Assembly (NCBI GenBank): GCA_948146395.1
Contig: OX411554.1
Coordinates: 37,301,730-37,365,729 of the forward strand
Reading direction: 5' to 3'
DNA from: Fragum whitleyi
Lineage: Eukaryota; Mollusca; Bivalvia; Cardiida; Cardiidae
Length of the DNA stretch: 64,000 nucleotides
The notes under the pieces are model-generated. The model had not been told where the DNA came from and ran no database searches. It saw only the letters and a program-made list of their open reading frames with translations. Of the stretch, positions 1 to 11,234 are shown piece by piece. The position numbers were made by a program, and so were the translations under genes. Numbering within the stretch: the first letter of the stretch is position 1; each line of letters starts with the position of its first letter.

Positions 1-286
1 CTGCTTTAATGAAACAGAAAGCCTCGAAAAGATTGTTACAGGGTACTCTCACGAAGGCTTGGACATCAAAGATTTTATAGATTCGTGATACTGTTGTAGT
101 TTAGAAAAGCGCTACAGTAGATATTACTATAACAACCACCTCTAATAAGCCACCACTTTCAGTTAGTGACCATGATCATTCAACTTAAGCTCTTTTTTTG
201 TGGATGTCAGATGCTTAACTTTACCCTTTGATACTTAAGTGAACAAAATTTTCTCACAATTTTGATGATGATATTAAGCTTTACAT
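1..286. other. No recognisable feature
   Basis: AT-rich sequence with no long reading frame and no repeat I can match elsewhere in the window. It runs up to the TTAA-flanked MITE that begins at 287. Confidence 0.5.
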
Positions 287-536
287 TTAACCCTCGACAT
301 GCTGAATAAAAACCTTGGCAAAATTGCAATAAAATCAAAGTACTGAAATCAAAGTACTGAAATAACTTGTGAGTCAGTATTAATTTTGAAAATATAAATA
401 TCCAACTTTTCTGGTTCCAAAAGGATACTCAGGTGGTATAGATTCAGATCAGACTGCACATATGTGCAGACTGATTTTTTTGTCTTAACCTCCTGAAAAA
501 GCAGGAATAATCTGGGTTCAGCATGACAAGGGTTAA
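287..536 (-). mobile_element. TTAA-flanked MITE, family M2 (piggyBac-like)
   Basis: Both ends carry TTAA, and the ends are inverted repeats: TTAACCCTCGACATGCTGAA on the left, and the complement of CAGCATGACAAGGGTTAA on the right. Inside is a short palindrome around TGCACATATGTGCA. The element has no coding capacity. The TTAA target and CCCT-type ends match piggyBac-class transposons, so I infer a non-autonomous copy moved by such a transposase. Sister copies are at 18219, 44052 and 62226. By the tail order in those copies this one is on the minus strand. Confidence 0.75.
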
Positions 537-1010
537 TTAAGATAATGACATTTTTTGGTAAAAAGCTATGCTAAAAATCACCAGAGAATGCTTGTGTTTT
601 TCTATATACCAGATTCAAGTTTATGTGGTAAATGGTCAAGCATAAATCCAATGTAATCATGCACTTCTGACCTTCCTCTGTCCACTCAACTGTACAATAC
701 AATATGTGAGGTGTTTGGTCAACTCATAATCAATCTCAGGTACAAATATTTATCTTTCAGCTTTGTTTTTTCTCTCACCTATGTATCCACATGAGGTCCG
801 GTAATTGAACTTAATCAGCTCTACTGACATTAAACAACTTGTGTGGTCAACTGGTAAAGCAGTCAACTTATATACTTAAATTGACAAAAATATCAAATCA
901 ATCTTAAATATGGTCACTGAACATTAAGTAATACTATCAATCCAATATTGAGGGGCCGATCAAAATTTTGTGCACAATTTAAGTAAAGAGTCAATTAAGG
1001 AACATTCATG
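537..1010. other. Unassigned AT-rich sequence
   Basis: I see no gene, tandem array or inverted repeat here. The stretch separates the M2 MITE from the SINE that starts near 1013. Confidence 0.4.
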
Positions 1011-1012
1011 CC

Positions 1013-1218
1013 GAGTTTCAGTGGTCTAGAGGTAGAGCGTCAGCCTCTTGATCAAAAGGTCCTGAGTTTTATTCCCTGGTGCGGCCGTTGATCTTGGTTC
1101 TTTCATTGGCCCACACATTCGGTGCAAGTACTGGTGAATTTTCCAGAAAGCAGAATCGAGAGGGATTAATCTAAGTTGTAAGAACTTGTTGCCCAATTGA
1201 TGTAAAATAAAACCAAAC
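1013..1218 (+). mobile_element. tRNA-derived SINE, family B
   Basis: The head resembles a tRNA promoter: an A-box-like TGGTCTAGAGGTAGAGCG, then a B-box-like GAGTTTTATTCCC about 40 bases later. The body contains CACATTCGGTGCAAGTACTG and GCAGAATCGAGAGGGATTAA, and ends near GATGTAAAATAAAACC. Two minus-strand copies at 12485 and 17735 share the head and body in the same order, which fixes the orientation. The element is non-coding; RNA polymerase III transcription from the internal boxes is expected for the class. The B box here is damaged. Confidence 0.75.
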
Positions 1219-1229
1219 CAAGTTTCAGA

Positions 1230-1476
1230 GAAATTGGCTTATTGATTTAGATAGATTTCAAAGTGAAAATTGTCCCAACTTTGCCAGGCTCATATTTATG
1301 TCCAATCCAAATTTCATTAAGAATTAGGAGAAAGGTCACAAAAAGAACATTTCTTCTAAGTTTGAATAAAATTGGCCAATTGGTTTAGGAGATGATTAAA
1401 TATAAAAGTGACTTGCATGGATGGATGGGTGCATGCATTACAGACAGCTCTCTGGCCTTTAGCCAGTGGAGCTTAA
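1230..1476 (+). mobile_element. Decayed Helentron-type 3' fragment
   Basis: The end reads TTTAGCCAGTGGAGCTTAAA, the 3' terminus shared by the large elements of this window. It is preceded by a short GGATGGATGGGTGC remnant of the tetranucleotide tract and by TTTAGGAGATGATTAAA, which matches their 3' module. The 5' part is missing or too eroded to recognise. Confidence 0.55.
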
Positions 1477-1639
1477 AATCAAATCTAGAGTCAAAACATC
1501 AAGGATTAAGTGACAAGGGAAAATAAAATTTGAAGATTGATTACAAGTCAAAACACCAATAGCAAAACACTTGTTAATGTCTATTCTCTGCATGGTAATC
1601 TACTGGTGCATAGCAATAATTGTAAATGTCAATAAACGA

Positions 1640-1764
1640 AATAGGCACTTACAATAGTTTTGCCCAAACCTGACAATAATGCTCTCACAATTTGGGGTTA
1701 GCAAAAAACTATTGTATTACTGTCTATAAATATAGGCACTTACATTTTTTTTGCTCAAACCCCT
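1640..1764. repeat. Palindromic mini-element, AAGTGCCTAT subtype, plus a half copy
   Basis: From 1694 to 1764 the sequence is an imperfect palindrome whose arms carry GGGGTTAGCAAAAAACTATT and the complement of TTTTTTGCTCAAACCCC, with TATAAATATAGGCACTTAC at the centre. A half copy (ATAGGCACTTACAATAGTTT) lies at 1641-1675. Related palindromes occur at least eight more times in the window. Confidence 0.6.
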
Positions 1765-1769
1765 CACGA

Positions 1770-2270
1770 ATGTCATGCATGAGAGCCTCAAAATGCAAAT
1801 TTCAAGAACCTCAAGCACATTAATTGTGAAAACATCTCAAGGAAACTGATGCAAGTATGCATTCATCTGCTAATGAAATGCAAATTACACTCCAAGCACT
1901 TTAAACTTTCCGTGTGGAATTCAAAAATATGAATCACTTTCAGCATCAAAAAGGGACAATTTAACACATTACTTGGCAACAACATTTTAGAACGGTCTAA
2001 ATTGGAAGGTATTCCACCTGACAATTTCTAGTTTATGAACTTTTTTACAAGTCTGATTCTAATACCAGTTATACAAAACATAGACTGGGAGCTTTTAATT
2101 GGTGAATAATTTCTAAAGCAAAATCAAATTGCTTTCTAATTGATTTTTCCCTTTAATTTGATGTTATTTCCTCTGAACAATATCATTAAATCATTGTTTA
2201 GAGGAAACCCCCTTTGATTTGAGGTAAAGTTCCTCCAAACAATATAATTTAAATCATTGTTTAACGGAAA
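1770..2270. other. Unassigned; small inverted repeats near 2150-2265
   Basis: Non-coding. Near 2150-2265 the motif TTTCCTC(T/C)(G/A)AACAATAT(C/A)AT is repeated, with an opposing CATTGTTTA(G/A)(A/C)GGAAAC, suggesting a small foldback structure. A similar motif occurs near 36380-36440. No boundaries could be set. Confidence 0.35.
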
Positions 2271-2385
2271 CTAGAAAGCCATGAATAGCTTAAGTCACTC
2301 CACAGGCTTGAATTTCTTGTAATAGAAAATCAAAGTTTTGACTAAATTTTCCGATATTTACTGTTCTTAGTGCAAACACAAATTT
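2271..2385 (+). mobile_element. Helentron-type 5' fragment, 165-bp-core family
   Basis: It begins CTAGAAAGCCATGAATAGCT and continues through CTCCACAGGCTTGAATTTCT, the conserved left end of the elements at 8031, 28005, 29950 and others. Similarity stops at about 2385, before any core repeat. The 5' stem AAGCCAT/ATGGCTT has one mismatch here. Confidence 0.7.
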
Positions 2386-3391
2386 AAAAGCAATAATGTG
2401 GACAAAGCAAAAGAAAGCAAGTGATTGAGTAACTGACTAATTGATTAACTAATTGATGGATATTGTACAGCCAGAAGAAAGGGATGGGGCTCTATTAGAA
2501 ATTTTATGGTACATTTATGCAAAGGCATTACTATCCACAGAAGGAAAAGGGCTTAAATTCTGTCTGAATGATGTATTCAGATGACCCCTAAATGAATAGA
2601 ACATTGTTTGGGTATGTTTGCATGCACTAGGTTCAATACAAAACACAAGATACAAACCTTATAAATACCATTTTGGTGGTCCCCCTAATCAATTTATGAT
2701 TAATGATTTTCAATGCAACCAGGAAGAGCCATCATAAAAGGATTAGGAGTCTTGGACTCTAAATGGCACAGTTTTAGCCCATTCAGTCCGAAAATAAATC
2801 AGAAAGAATGACTTGGTTAAAGTTTAAATAACTTTAAGTTGGTTCACTTTGAGTCAAAAACTGCTTGGCCACTTGGGACAATCTAAGTAAATTGTTCAAG
2901 ACTCTTCTGAGAGGCCATACTTTTACAGTTGAATTCAGTCTCAATGGACAAAATATGGATTACAGTATCTTAAATTTCCATTTGCATGCATGCATCAAGA
3001 GTGGATTGGGTTTACACTCTGAACCCCTCACCAATGAATTTTGGTAAAATCATGATATGTGTTAAACGAACACTAGTGACCAAGAAACAGCAATCTTTAA
3101 GAAGTTTTACCTTGATAATTATCCTTGACCTTGTCAGGTGAACTTGACCTCTACATTCAATGATTTGAATTGGTTACAGAGGAAATCCATACCAAATATC
3201 AGCATTGTTACTGAGTAGTACTAAGTAATAGGAAAATATTAAATGCATGTTAAGTTTTTTAATTCAGTCCCCTGACAGACAAACATACAGATGCAAAGAC
3301 AAACAGATATACCACTATAAATAATATACCATTCAATCTCCAGCCATTCATGCACATGTTTTATCAAACTATGTTGCTGAAAGTCTTTGTG
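2386..3391. other. Unassigned non-coding stretch
   Basis: Frames of about 60 codons (for example 2865-3047 and 3239-3436) show no recognisable domain. TGACCTTG-type motifs near 3120-3150 resemble the body of the 307-bp element family at 36037, so part of this may be an old copy. Confidence 0.35.
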
Positions 3392-3600
3392 AACAAGATG
3401 AGATGATGTGAAACACTGATGCCCCAAAATGGCCATTTTTTCTTTTTTTTTCTCACAAATTAGATATTGATAGATGACCTTGACCTAGTCAAATGACCTT
3501 GATACCAGCTGATGCATATTAATGAGATCTATCATAATGCCAAACATCAGCATCCTATCTCAAAGATTTTTAGTAATTGATAATGTTAAGTTATTTTGTT
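3392..3600 (+). mobile_element. Diverged copy of the ATGCCCC-type element
   Basis: The order of motifs follows the cleaner copy at 36037: AACAAGATG, then GTGAAACACTGATGCCCC, then TGACCTTGACCT, TGACCTTGATACC, then TTAATGAGATCTATCATAATGCC. The 3' hairpin and microsatellite are missing. Confidence 0.6.
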
Positions 3601-4043
3601 AAAAGTAAAAGTGTCAATTTGAATCAAAGGACCCCCCAAAAAATTTCTTTCAGATGGAACAGGATGTAAAAGAAGAAATCTTTATTGATAGAAGTTTAAC
3701 AGAAATCAGTAGCAATGTTGATTCAAAGGTAAAATAAACAGAACAAAATAGTTTTGTAAATATCTCAACTAACCAAATAATTACTGAAATTACCATTAAG
3801 CCTGGACTCCTCTTTAATTAGCTCTTCTACTTGATACATCTGACCCAATATTTACTCAACAGTTGACTAATATATATGGCATTGTTGGCACACATTCCCC
3901 TCAATGTTTATCTTGCTAAATCTAAATTTTCATTCAAACATACAGCTATTTTTTTTTTTGTGACATTTCAGCTAGTCTGGCCACAAAAATAAAGTAGAAA
4001 GCAGGCAGTGACCAGGCATATAATTCTATAATCATATAATTTT

Positions 4044-4121
4044 CGATAGCCCAGTGCAAAACAGTTGTAACTGCCTATAAGCATATAGGCAGTTACAACT
4101 ATTTTGAGCTGAGCCAGCAAT
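4044..4121. repeat. Palindromic mini-element, CAGTTGTAACTGCC subtype
   Basis: Arms AGTTGTAACTGCCTATA and TATAGGCAGTTACAACT surround a four-base centre, flanked by CAGTGCAAAAC on one side and TTTTGAGCTGAGCC on the other. The whole 78 bp could fold into one long hairpin. Close relatives lie at 7899, 11638 and 13010. Confidence 0.75.
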
Positions 4122-4435
4122 ATGTGCAGGATGATCTTGGTCAGTTCTGTGTGCCAAAGTTTCTTTTTACAACAGGAAAATGTCATGAACAGCAGAAGTA
4201 GGAATGAATTCATAGTTCATTTAGTCAAATGCCATCTTATGAAGACCCCCTTGTAGTACAAGATGGCCACAGTGGCCCTAAATTTCTCACCTGCTTTTTC
4301 GTTTACACACAGGTACATGTAGTTAGTTAAATTCAAGCAAAGTACTGTCATAAATTGCACTAGGTAACATTGATATTCAAAGTCACTAAAATATTCTCTA
4401 TTTTCAATTCACTTTTCCCCTAAACAGAGTTTTTG

Positions 4436-4702
4436 TATGAATGGGTTTTACGCCGCTTTCAACAATTTCGCAGTTATATCGCGGCAGCCGGAGCACCTAA
4501 GAATGGATTCCTGGTATTTCTTTCACCTGTACTGCCATTACACCCTTTCCTAGCCTCCGACTGCTATCTCACATAGGTTTATGATTATCTACCCATTGGT
4601 GAGAGACAAATGTCGGAAAGGATATTTGCCGCCACCGGGGATTGAACCCACGACTTCCAGATTGGAAGTCTTATGCCTAACCAACTGCGCTATGGTGGCG
4701 GC
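4436..4702 (-). mobile_element. tRNA-derived SINE, family A (most complete copy)
   Basis: The minus strand starts with a tRNA-like head at 4702-4628: a seven-pair acceptor stem (GCCGCCA with TGGCGGC), an A box TAGCGCAGTTGG and a B box GGTTCAATCCC. A body of about 190 bases ends in GGCGTAAAACCCATTCA. The anticodon arm has only about three good pairs and a CTTCCAA loop (TCC in anticodon position), so this is not a working tRNA gene. Other copies lie at 11021, 11921, 37701, 39550, 47560, 52382 and 63950. The overall form fits bivalve SINEs with tRNA heads; I could not test for the Meta domain known in some of them. Confidence 0.85.
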
Positions 4703-5113
4703 TCCCCTGAACAGATAGGATAAATGAACTGTCCTCTTTTCAGTAAAACTTCATAGCTACAGCTTGTATAAAGCAAGTAATATAAGTTACAAGGTTTTGA
4801 GGAAAATCAGCAATATTCTGTTTCCATGCATATCAACTAATTTAAAGTAAGAATTATCAACAAAAGATAGATTCCTTGTAATAATGAAACTCAAATTTAA
4901 TATTGTCAGATTGCCGATAATGATCGTAGAACACAGTTTCCCAATTTATCTCTTACGTCAAAGATTATTTTCCCCGGCAGGTAAATAGTTATTGATCATT
5001 ATCAATCTCCAGGATTCCTTAGCATCAGAATTTGAGAAGACTGGTAAATTAATGCAACTGCATACAATAATTCCAGTCAATGATTACAATGAAGAACTTT
5101 CTAATTGACATGT
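4703..5113. other. Unassigned non-coding stretch
   Basis: No reading frame, tandem repeat or terminal inverted repeat was recognised between the SINE and the palindrome at 5114. Confidence 0.4.
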
Positions 5114-5185
5114 CATTGCAAAACTATCATAAGTGCCTATAATAGATTTATGTACACTTACAATAGTTTTGTGCTGACAGTAGTG
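5114..5185. repeat. Palindromic mini-element, AAGTGCCTAT subtype
   Basis: The arms are GCAAAACTATCATAAGTGCC and, in complement, CACTTACAATAGTTTTGTGC. It is less perfect than the copy at 48795 but has the same layout. Confidence 0.6.
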
Positions 5186-5310
5186 ATCTAAAAGAGCCTC
5201 AGATTGTTAGTCAACCTAATCTTAGTGTAGACACCAGAGCCTCAGGCTGTTACTCAATCTTATCTTAGTGTAAGCACCATACTTTCTGTATCTATGTATT
5301 TGGAAATATC

Positions 5311-5475
5311 TTATGGTAGTGGAACCTCAATAGTTCCTCAATATTTCGGAACCCATGAACTTTCACAATGTTTACTGAGGTATCCCAATGAAAATAATTA
5401 GGAAACCTCGGTTAAAACCATTCAAGTTCAAAACTTCCAAAACGTTGCAGATTTTTTAAGGGTCCACTGCTGTAA
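5311..5475. mobile_element. MITE family M3, diverged copy
   Basis: Ends TTATGGTAGTGG and CCACTGCTGTAA are inverted. Inside are TTCGGAACCCATGAACTTTC and AATTAGGAAACCTCGG, which match the better copy at 55356. The TTAA target sites are degraded here. Confidence 0.6.
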
Positions 5476-5479
5476 GATA

Positions 5480-6495
5480 TGTGATGGATTATACTGAGTA
5501 TCATAATGATTGTGTTCCAAATCTTATACATAATGAAGTAAGAAAATTGCTTCAGTTTGTTTTCAGACTATTTTCTTGTTCCATTGATGGCAATCTTACT
5601 ATAAAATAAATTCACCGGTATATAATATGAAAGAAAGATAAATAAGAATTTATTGAACATTCAAATGTACTTAAAACTCAAGGGCCCTACAAGTAAAACT
5701 AGGAGGAGAACATTTCAATTGATTATATTCTTTATCGGATCACATATTCTTCACCATATGATATTTAGGTATTGACTAGAAAGAGAGATAAAGGGAGACA
5801 ATAGTTCAGCCAGTATTCTATCTTAAACTAAACTACTTATGGAAAAAAATAATAGTAAGTCAAAATCACGAATCTTACATGGTCATTCATTGTTAGATTC
5901 TGCCTTGCAATATCTCATCGGAATGGTCTTTAGAAGACGATTCCACTAAGTTGATGCATGGCAATGAATTCCATAATTAGTTACTTCTGTAAGCAACTTC
6001 AATTTTTGACTTACGCAAGAAATGATCATAAGATATTTATATTTGGTAAAATAGGTCCAAGGTGCTCAAGTTCCTCTAGATAGTATACATTTTGATGCAT
6101 CAGCATGAAACTATTAAACTTACAAATGCATATAATATTCAAAAGCACTAAGAGCACTATTTGCACTGAACTCTTCAATCAGCAAATACAAAAATAACAG
6201 ATTGTCCCTTTTTGCAGTATGTATCAGAATAATATATAATTATGTAACAAGTTGAACAAGAGCTATAGGTCTGATAATGAAACACTTAAATGTAATAGGG
6301 GAGGGGCTTTTTTATGCCCATTTTATTGCCGTTTAATTGCACATCTATTAATCTAATACCTGACCCAGTTATCTGTTTGCTGAGCTCAGCTGACCTCATA
6401 AATAACAAAACTTTGTAAATGCATCATAGACATGCACAGCTTGATACCTGAAACCTATTAAATAACAAATTGTTTTGATAAATGAATGAAGTGTT
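5480..6495. other. Unassigned AT-rich sequence
   Basis: About 1 kb with no supported gene and no repeat I could pair with another part of the window. Confidence 0.4.
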
Positions 6496-6546
6496 ACCTT
6501 GGTCGCTTAATAGACTGAGGTCCCTTGAGCGAGATTGACTGTATGT
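6496..6546. mobile_element. MITE family M5, one end only
   Basis: TTGGTCGCTTAATAGACTGA followed by GAGCGAGATTGACTGTA matches the 3' end of the element at 23843-24183. The other end was not found. Confidence 0.5.
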
Positions 6547-6663
6547 TATAGGGACAACTATGTCTTCCCCACATTAATCGAGGTTGATATAGCCATCACA
6601 AAAAAATTCTATTATTCCAAATAATAATTTTTGTGTAGAGGATAGATCTCTTGTTTTGTGCAA

Positions 6664-6790
6664 GACTGATACTTTTTTCGTTGAGTGAACAACAAAAGCT
6701 GTATATACATGGTTGTGAGTACCATTGGGTGAACAACAAGATACATTTCATATATAGCTTTTGTTATTCACTCAATGAACAGTTTTTCAA
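6664..6790. repeat. Long inverted repeat (foldback)
   Basis: TTGAGTGAACAACAAAAGCT on the left is matched in complement by AGCTTTTGTTATTCACTCAA on the right, with similarity for about 40 bases in each arm and a centre of about 40 bases. The TGGGTGAACAACAAGATAC in the centre repeats part of an arm. Confidence 0.65.
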
Positions 6791-6814
6791 TTTACACAAA
6801 GACAAAAGATAAAG

Positions 6815-7815
6815 GAACTTGAGGCGCTTGAGCGCCTGATTCGCTCCACAGGCCTGAATATTTTGATAATGACTATTAGAGGATGATAAAGCTGTTTAAA
6901 TGAGAATAGAAGTGAATGAATGAAAGAACGAATGTTTATTTCAAGTAAATAAGGGTCATATACTGAAATATTTTTTCATAGACTGATAAAGGATCACTAA
7001 AGAATCATTCTAGTAAAATATGGTTGAAATCCATCAATTAGATTCTGAGAAAATGATTTTCAAAGTTTGCACTATATAACACATGGGGAAATGACCTCCG
7101 CCCATAAAATATATATTTTTCATCCGATCACAATAATTTTTGCTAGACTGATAAAGGGTATTTCAAGTATCATTCATGTAAGATTTGGTTGATATCTATC
7201 AATTAGATTCTGAGAAAATGATTTTCAAAGTTTTCACTATATAACATATAGAGAAATGACCTCCGCCCATAAAATACACATTTTTCATCTGATCACAATA
7301 TTCTTTTATAGACTTGTTGATGGTCACTCAAGAATCATTCCAGGGGAATTTGGTTGATATCCATTGGTTAGATTCTGAGAAAATGATTTTTTAAGTTTCA
7401 CTATATAACATATAGAGAAATGACCTCCGCCCATAAAATACATATTTTTCATCAGAGAACAATGATTTTTTGTAGGCTTATAGAGGGCCACTCAAGGATA
7501 ATTCATGTGAAGTTTGGTTTATATCCATCGATTAGTTTCTGAGAAAAGCCACCTATTACCATATATGGAAATTAGCCACGCCCACTTCAGCCATGATTTT
7601 CAACCGATTAAAATTCTTTGAAGGAATCTGATAGAGGGTCACCCAAGGAACATTACTGTGAAATTTGATTGGAATCCATCCAGTACTTTATGAGGAGAAG
7701 ATTTTTAAAGTAAAAGTTTACGAACGGACGGACGGACGCACGCACGCACGCACGCACAGACGACGGACACCTCGCCATGACAATAGCCCGCTGGCCTTTC
7801 GGCCAGTGGAGCTAA
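6815..7815 (+). mobile_element. Helentron-type element, 165-bp core, variant 5' stem
   Basis: The left end has a stem AGGCGC/GCGCCT (6822-6837), then TCGCTCCACAGGCCTGAA. The core holds several units with GACCTCCGCCCATAAAATA and GATTCTGAGAAAATGATTTT. A (GACG/CACG)n tract at about 7720-7770 follows. The right end has a stem CTGGCC/GGCCAG and GTGGAGCTAA. No protein is encoded, so it would depend on an enzyme supplied elsewhere. Confidence 0.8.
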
Positions 7816-7898
7816 AAATGATACAAAATGTGAATATTTGAGACAAATTTTCTTAAAGAACATCATTTTACATGTGATTGTTATACAATGTCATTAAT

Positions 7899-7974
7899 CG
7901 ATGGCTCAGTGCAAAACAGTTGTAACTGCATATAAACATATAGGCAGTTACAACTGTTTTTCGCTGAGCCATTG
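7899..7974. repeat. Palindromic mini-element, CAGTTGTAACTGC subtype
   Basis: CGATGGCTCAGTGCAAAACA is mirrored by TGTTTTTCGCTGAGCCAT; the centre is TATAAACATATA. It is one of the best-preserved copies. Confidence 0.75.
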
Positions 7975-8030
7975 ACATCATTAGTTTATTTGAATCTGCT
8001 TTGATAACTTCAAATAGAGTGAAATAAACA

Positions 8031-8482
8031 CTAGAAAGCCATGAATGGCTTGAATCGCTCCACAGGCTTGAAATTCTTGTAAAGCAATAAAAGTTTTGAC
8101 TAGATTTTTAGATATTTCGGATTCTACTGATGTTGAAAATGATTTTCAAAGTTTCAACTATATAAGATATAGAGAAATAACATCTGCCCATAAAATGCAT
8201 TTTGTCTGATCACAATAATTTTTGGTAGACTAGTAAAGGGTCACTCAAGGATCATTCAAATAAAATTTCATTGGTATCCATCAATTACATTCTGAGAAAA
8301 TGATTTTCAAAGTTAATTTTCCACTATATCACACATAGAGAAACGACCTGAGACTGCCCATAAAATACTCATTTTTCATCCAATCACAATAATTTTTGGT
8401 AGACTGATAGAGGGTCACTCAAGGATAATTCCAGGATAATTCCAGTTAAATTTGGTTGATATCCATCATTTAGATTCTGAAA
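8031..8482 (+). mobile_element. Helentron-type element, 3'-truncated
   Basis: It starts CTAGAAAGCCATGAATGGCT and has about two 165-bp core units. It breaks off inside a unit at ATTTAGATTCTGAA, exactly where the next element begins. The rest of the unit is not found after the next element, so this is a partial copy joined head to tail rather than one split by an insertion. Confidence 0.75.
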
Positions 8483-9524
8483 CTAGAAAGCCATGAATGG
8501 CTTGAGTCGCTCCACAGGCTTGAAATTCTTGTAAAAGCAATAAAAGTTTTGACTAAATTTTTACATATTTTGTGATCTACTGATGTTGAAAATGATTTTC
8601 AAAGTTTCAAGTATATAACATATAGAGAAATGCCCTCCACCCATGAAATACATATTTTCCATCCAATCACAATGATTTTTGGTAGACTTATAAAGGGTCA
8701 CTCAAGGATCATTCCAGTGAAATTTGGTTGATATCCAAAAATTAGATTCTGAGAAAATGATACTCAAAGTTTCCACTATATAACATATAGAGAAATGACC
8801 TCCGCCCATAAAATGCATATTTTCCATCCAATCACAATGATTTTTGGTAGACTGATAAAGGATCACTCAAGAATCATTCCAAGGAAATTTGGTTGAAATC
8901 CAAAAAATTGATTCTGAGAAAATGATACTCAAAGTTTCCACTATATAACATATAGAGAAATGACCTCCGCCCATAAAATGCATATTTTCCATCTGATCAT
9001 AATGATTTTTTGTAGACTGAGAAAGGGTCACTCAAGGATCATCCCAGTGAAATTTGGTTGATATCCATCAGTTACATTCTGAGAAAATGATTTTCAAAGT
9101 TTCCACTATATAACATATAGAGAAATGACCTCCGCCCATAGAATGCATATTTTCTATCCAATTACAATGATTTTTTGTAGACTGATAAAGGGTCACCCAA
9201 GGATCATTCATGTAAAATTTAATTGGTATCCATTTATTAGAATCTGAGAAAATTCAATTTTTACCATATTTGGAAATTAGCCACGCCCATTAAATCCATG
9301 TTTTTCATTGGATCAAAATTTCTTGAACAACTTTGAAAGAGGGTCACCCAAGGATCAGTCCTGTGAAGTTTGGTTGAAATTCATCAAGTAGTTTCTTAGG
9401 AGAAGATTTTTAAAGAAAAAGTTTACGACCGGACTGACGGACGGATGGACTGAAGGACGGAGGGACACATGACTGACACAACGCCATGACAATAGCCCCA
9501 GTGGCTTTCAGCCAGTGGAGCTTA
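8483..9524 (+). mobile_element. Helentron-type element, 165-bp core, full length
   Basis: Left end CTAGAAAGCCATGAATGGCT, with stem AAGCCAT/ATGGCTT. About five core units follow, each with GACCTCCGCCCATAAAATGC and GGTCACTCAAGGATCATTCC. Next come the 3' module (CTTGAACAACTTTGAAAGAG) and a GACGGACGGATGG tract. The right end is TGGCTTTCAGCCAGTGGAGC. Several units share the local variant TTTCCATCCAATCACAATGA, which suggests amplification within this copy. Confidence 0.85.
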
Positions 9525-10145
9525 AAAGCAGGGAACATTTTTTTTGTAATTTCTCGATCTGCTTTGGATTAAGATTATCAAGTGATAATCTCCCATCATT
9601 GCTCAATAATCCACCGAAAAGCATTAAGGATATGCTTTACCTGTGATTATAACCCCCTGTCAATTGCAATTTACATTAAGGTTATAAAAAGAGAGAAATC
9701 CAATTACATTTTAATTGAGATGGCACTGCCATGCACCGAAGGAGAAATAATTGTACAGATTTCAAAACTGTAAACACCTTTTTTATGTTAATATATCTAT
9801 GTAAGAGGATAACTAAAATTCTTTTTACTTCCATTGTTTGTTTTTCAAGAGTACATTTTCTTTTTTATTTTTTTTTCAGGTGAGCCATTAAATTCGGTTG
9901 GCAGAGACAACTGAAGTTCAGTCCATAATTGTTTGTCCTTCAAATGTGACCTTGACCATGGCCTGTATCCCAACAGGAATAAAGACACAATTTTAACCCA
10001 AATTTAGTACCTAAATTTTATGGGTCAAATAATCAGGGGATCAACCAGAACTGTCATGGGCAACTGGGCCGCTATATTAGCCTTTCCCCTGCCTTAAGTG
10101 ATGTATTGAATCAAATCATTTTGAAAAAAATCTTGAAATGTAGAA
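9525..10145. other. Unassigned non-coding stretch
   Basis: A 63-codon frame at 9582-9773 shows no recognisable domain. A TGACCTTGACCATGG motif near 9948 may be a remnant of the ATGCCCC-type family. Confidence 0.35.
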
Positions 10146-10149
10146 GTAT

Positions 10150-10437
10150 ATCAAGATGTGTTACTTAAACACAAATGCTCCTAAAACTGCAAATTCAAAA
10201 TTTTGACAGATGACCTTGAACTTGTTATATGACTTTGACCTTGGTATTTGCAGATGTGTATCATTGAGATCTATCAGCATGTCAAATATCATTTTTATAT
10301 CTTGAATAGTGATGAAGTGGTTGGAAATGTTACATTTTTTTTAAGATTTGCAGACAGGCAGACAGACCTACAACGGTACACAACATACTCCTTACAATAC
10401 TAGCTTATTATTACAGGGGCATAAAAATGACATACTA
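10150..10437 (+). mobile_element. ATGCCCC-type element, decayed copy
   Basis: The order matches the copy at 36037: CAAGATGTGTTACTTAAACA, TGACCTTGAACTTGTTATAT, GACTTTGACCTTGG, TCATTGAGATCTATCAGCAT, a short GACAGGCAGACAGAC tract, and an end at GGGGCATAAAAA. One arm of the 3' hairpin is lost. Confidence 0.65.
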
Positions 10438-10494
10438 TTGCTATATTACCTTGGATATTTTGGTTGCCCATCAACAACATTATTTTGAGCCTGT

Positions 10495-10722
10495 GCATCA
10501 CATTTCAAACAATTTCTCATGTGTGCAACATTGAGACTCAGATCAGGCTGTGCAGCCGCACAGTATGATCAGAGTCTTAACTAAGAGCCCAATAGATGGC
10601 TACAGACCTAAAATCGATAATCACAACCCAAAATGAATTTTAATGCACTGTGAGTGTCCAGGCTACTCAACACTTTCCATCATGCACACATGAATGTGTT
10701 GGAAATGTCATGCACAGGCTCA
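10495..10722. mobile_element. MITE family M4
   Basis: Terminal inverted repeats of about 25-30 bp: TGAGCCTGTGCATCACATTT on the left and GAAATGTCATGCACAGGCTC on the right. It is short and non-coding. Copies are at 13267, 44882 and 55223. I cannot assign a superfamily because no clear target duplication is visible. Confidence 0.75.
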
Positions 10723-11020
10723 TTTGGGTTTTACATCTTGGGTAATCATTGGTAAATTTTACTACAGTAACATATGTGATACGTTCTGCAAAAATGAAAC
10801 ATCAAGGAACTCTGTTAAATAGAGATTGGATTTCTAAATTCTTTCAAGAGGATAGATTAATTGATTATTCAAGATTTAGAAAATTAGCAAAAAGTGAAAA
10901 GATTAGACCCTTGGCAGTCTTCTAAATCCGACTAGGATTGACAATTAACAAACTACCTATATAGTCCCTTTTGCACTGCCAGGCCACATATTTGAAAAGA
11001 ATTTTCCAATATATATAAAA

Positions 11021-11234
11021 GTTTGATTTGATTTGAATTGGGGTTTTACGTCGCTTTCAACAATCTCTCAGTTATATCGCGACGACTGGAGCACCTAACG
11101 ATGGATTCTTGGTATTTCTCACACCAGTACTACCACCACATCCCTCTCCTAGCCTCCAGTTGCTATTCCACATAGGTTTACGATTATCTACCCATTGGTG
11201 GAAGACAAATGTCGGAAAGGATAAGTGCCGCGGA
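11021..11234 (-). mobile_element. SINE family A, 5'-truncated, with target duplication
   Basis: The body matches the copy at 4436, but on the minus strand the tRNA head is missing and the copy starts near CCGCGGCAC. The 3' tail is an (AAATC)-type repeat. A perfect 15-bp direct repeat, CCAATATATATAAAA, flanks it at 11006-11020 and 11235-11249. 5' truncation, a simple-repeat tail and a long target duplication together point to LINE-driven retrotransposition. Confidence 0.85.

Noticed and set aside
4628..4702. A genuine tRNA gene on the minus strand
   Set aside because: The acceptor stem and both promoter boxes are good, but the anticodon arm is poorly paired and the sequence continues into a SINE body found elsewhere without the head.
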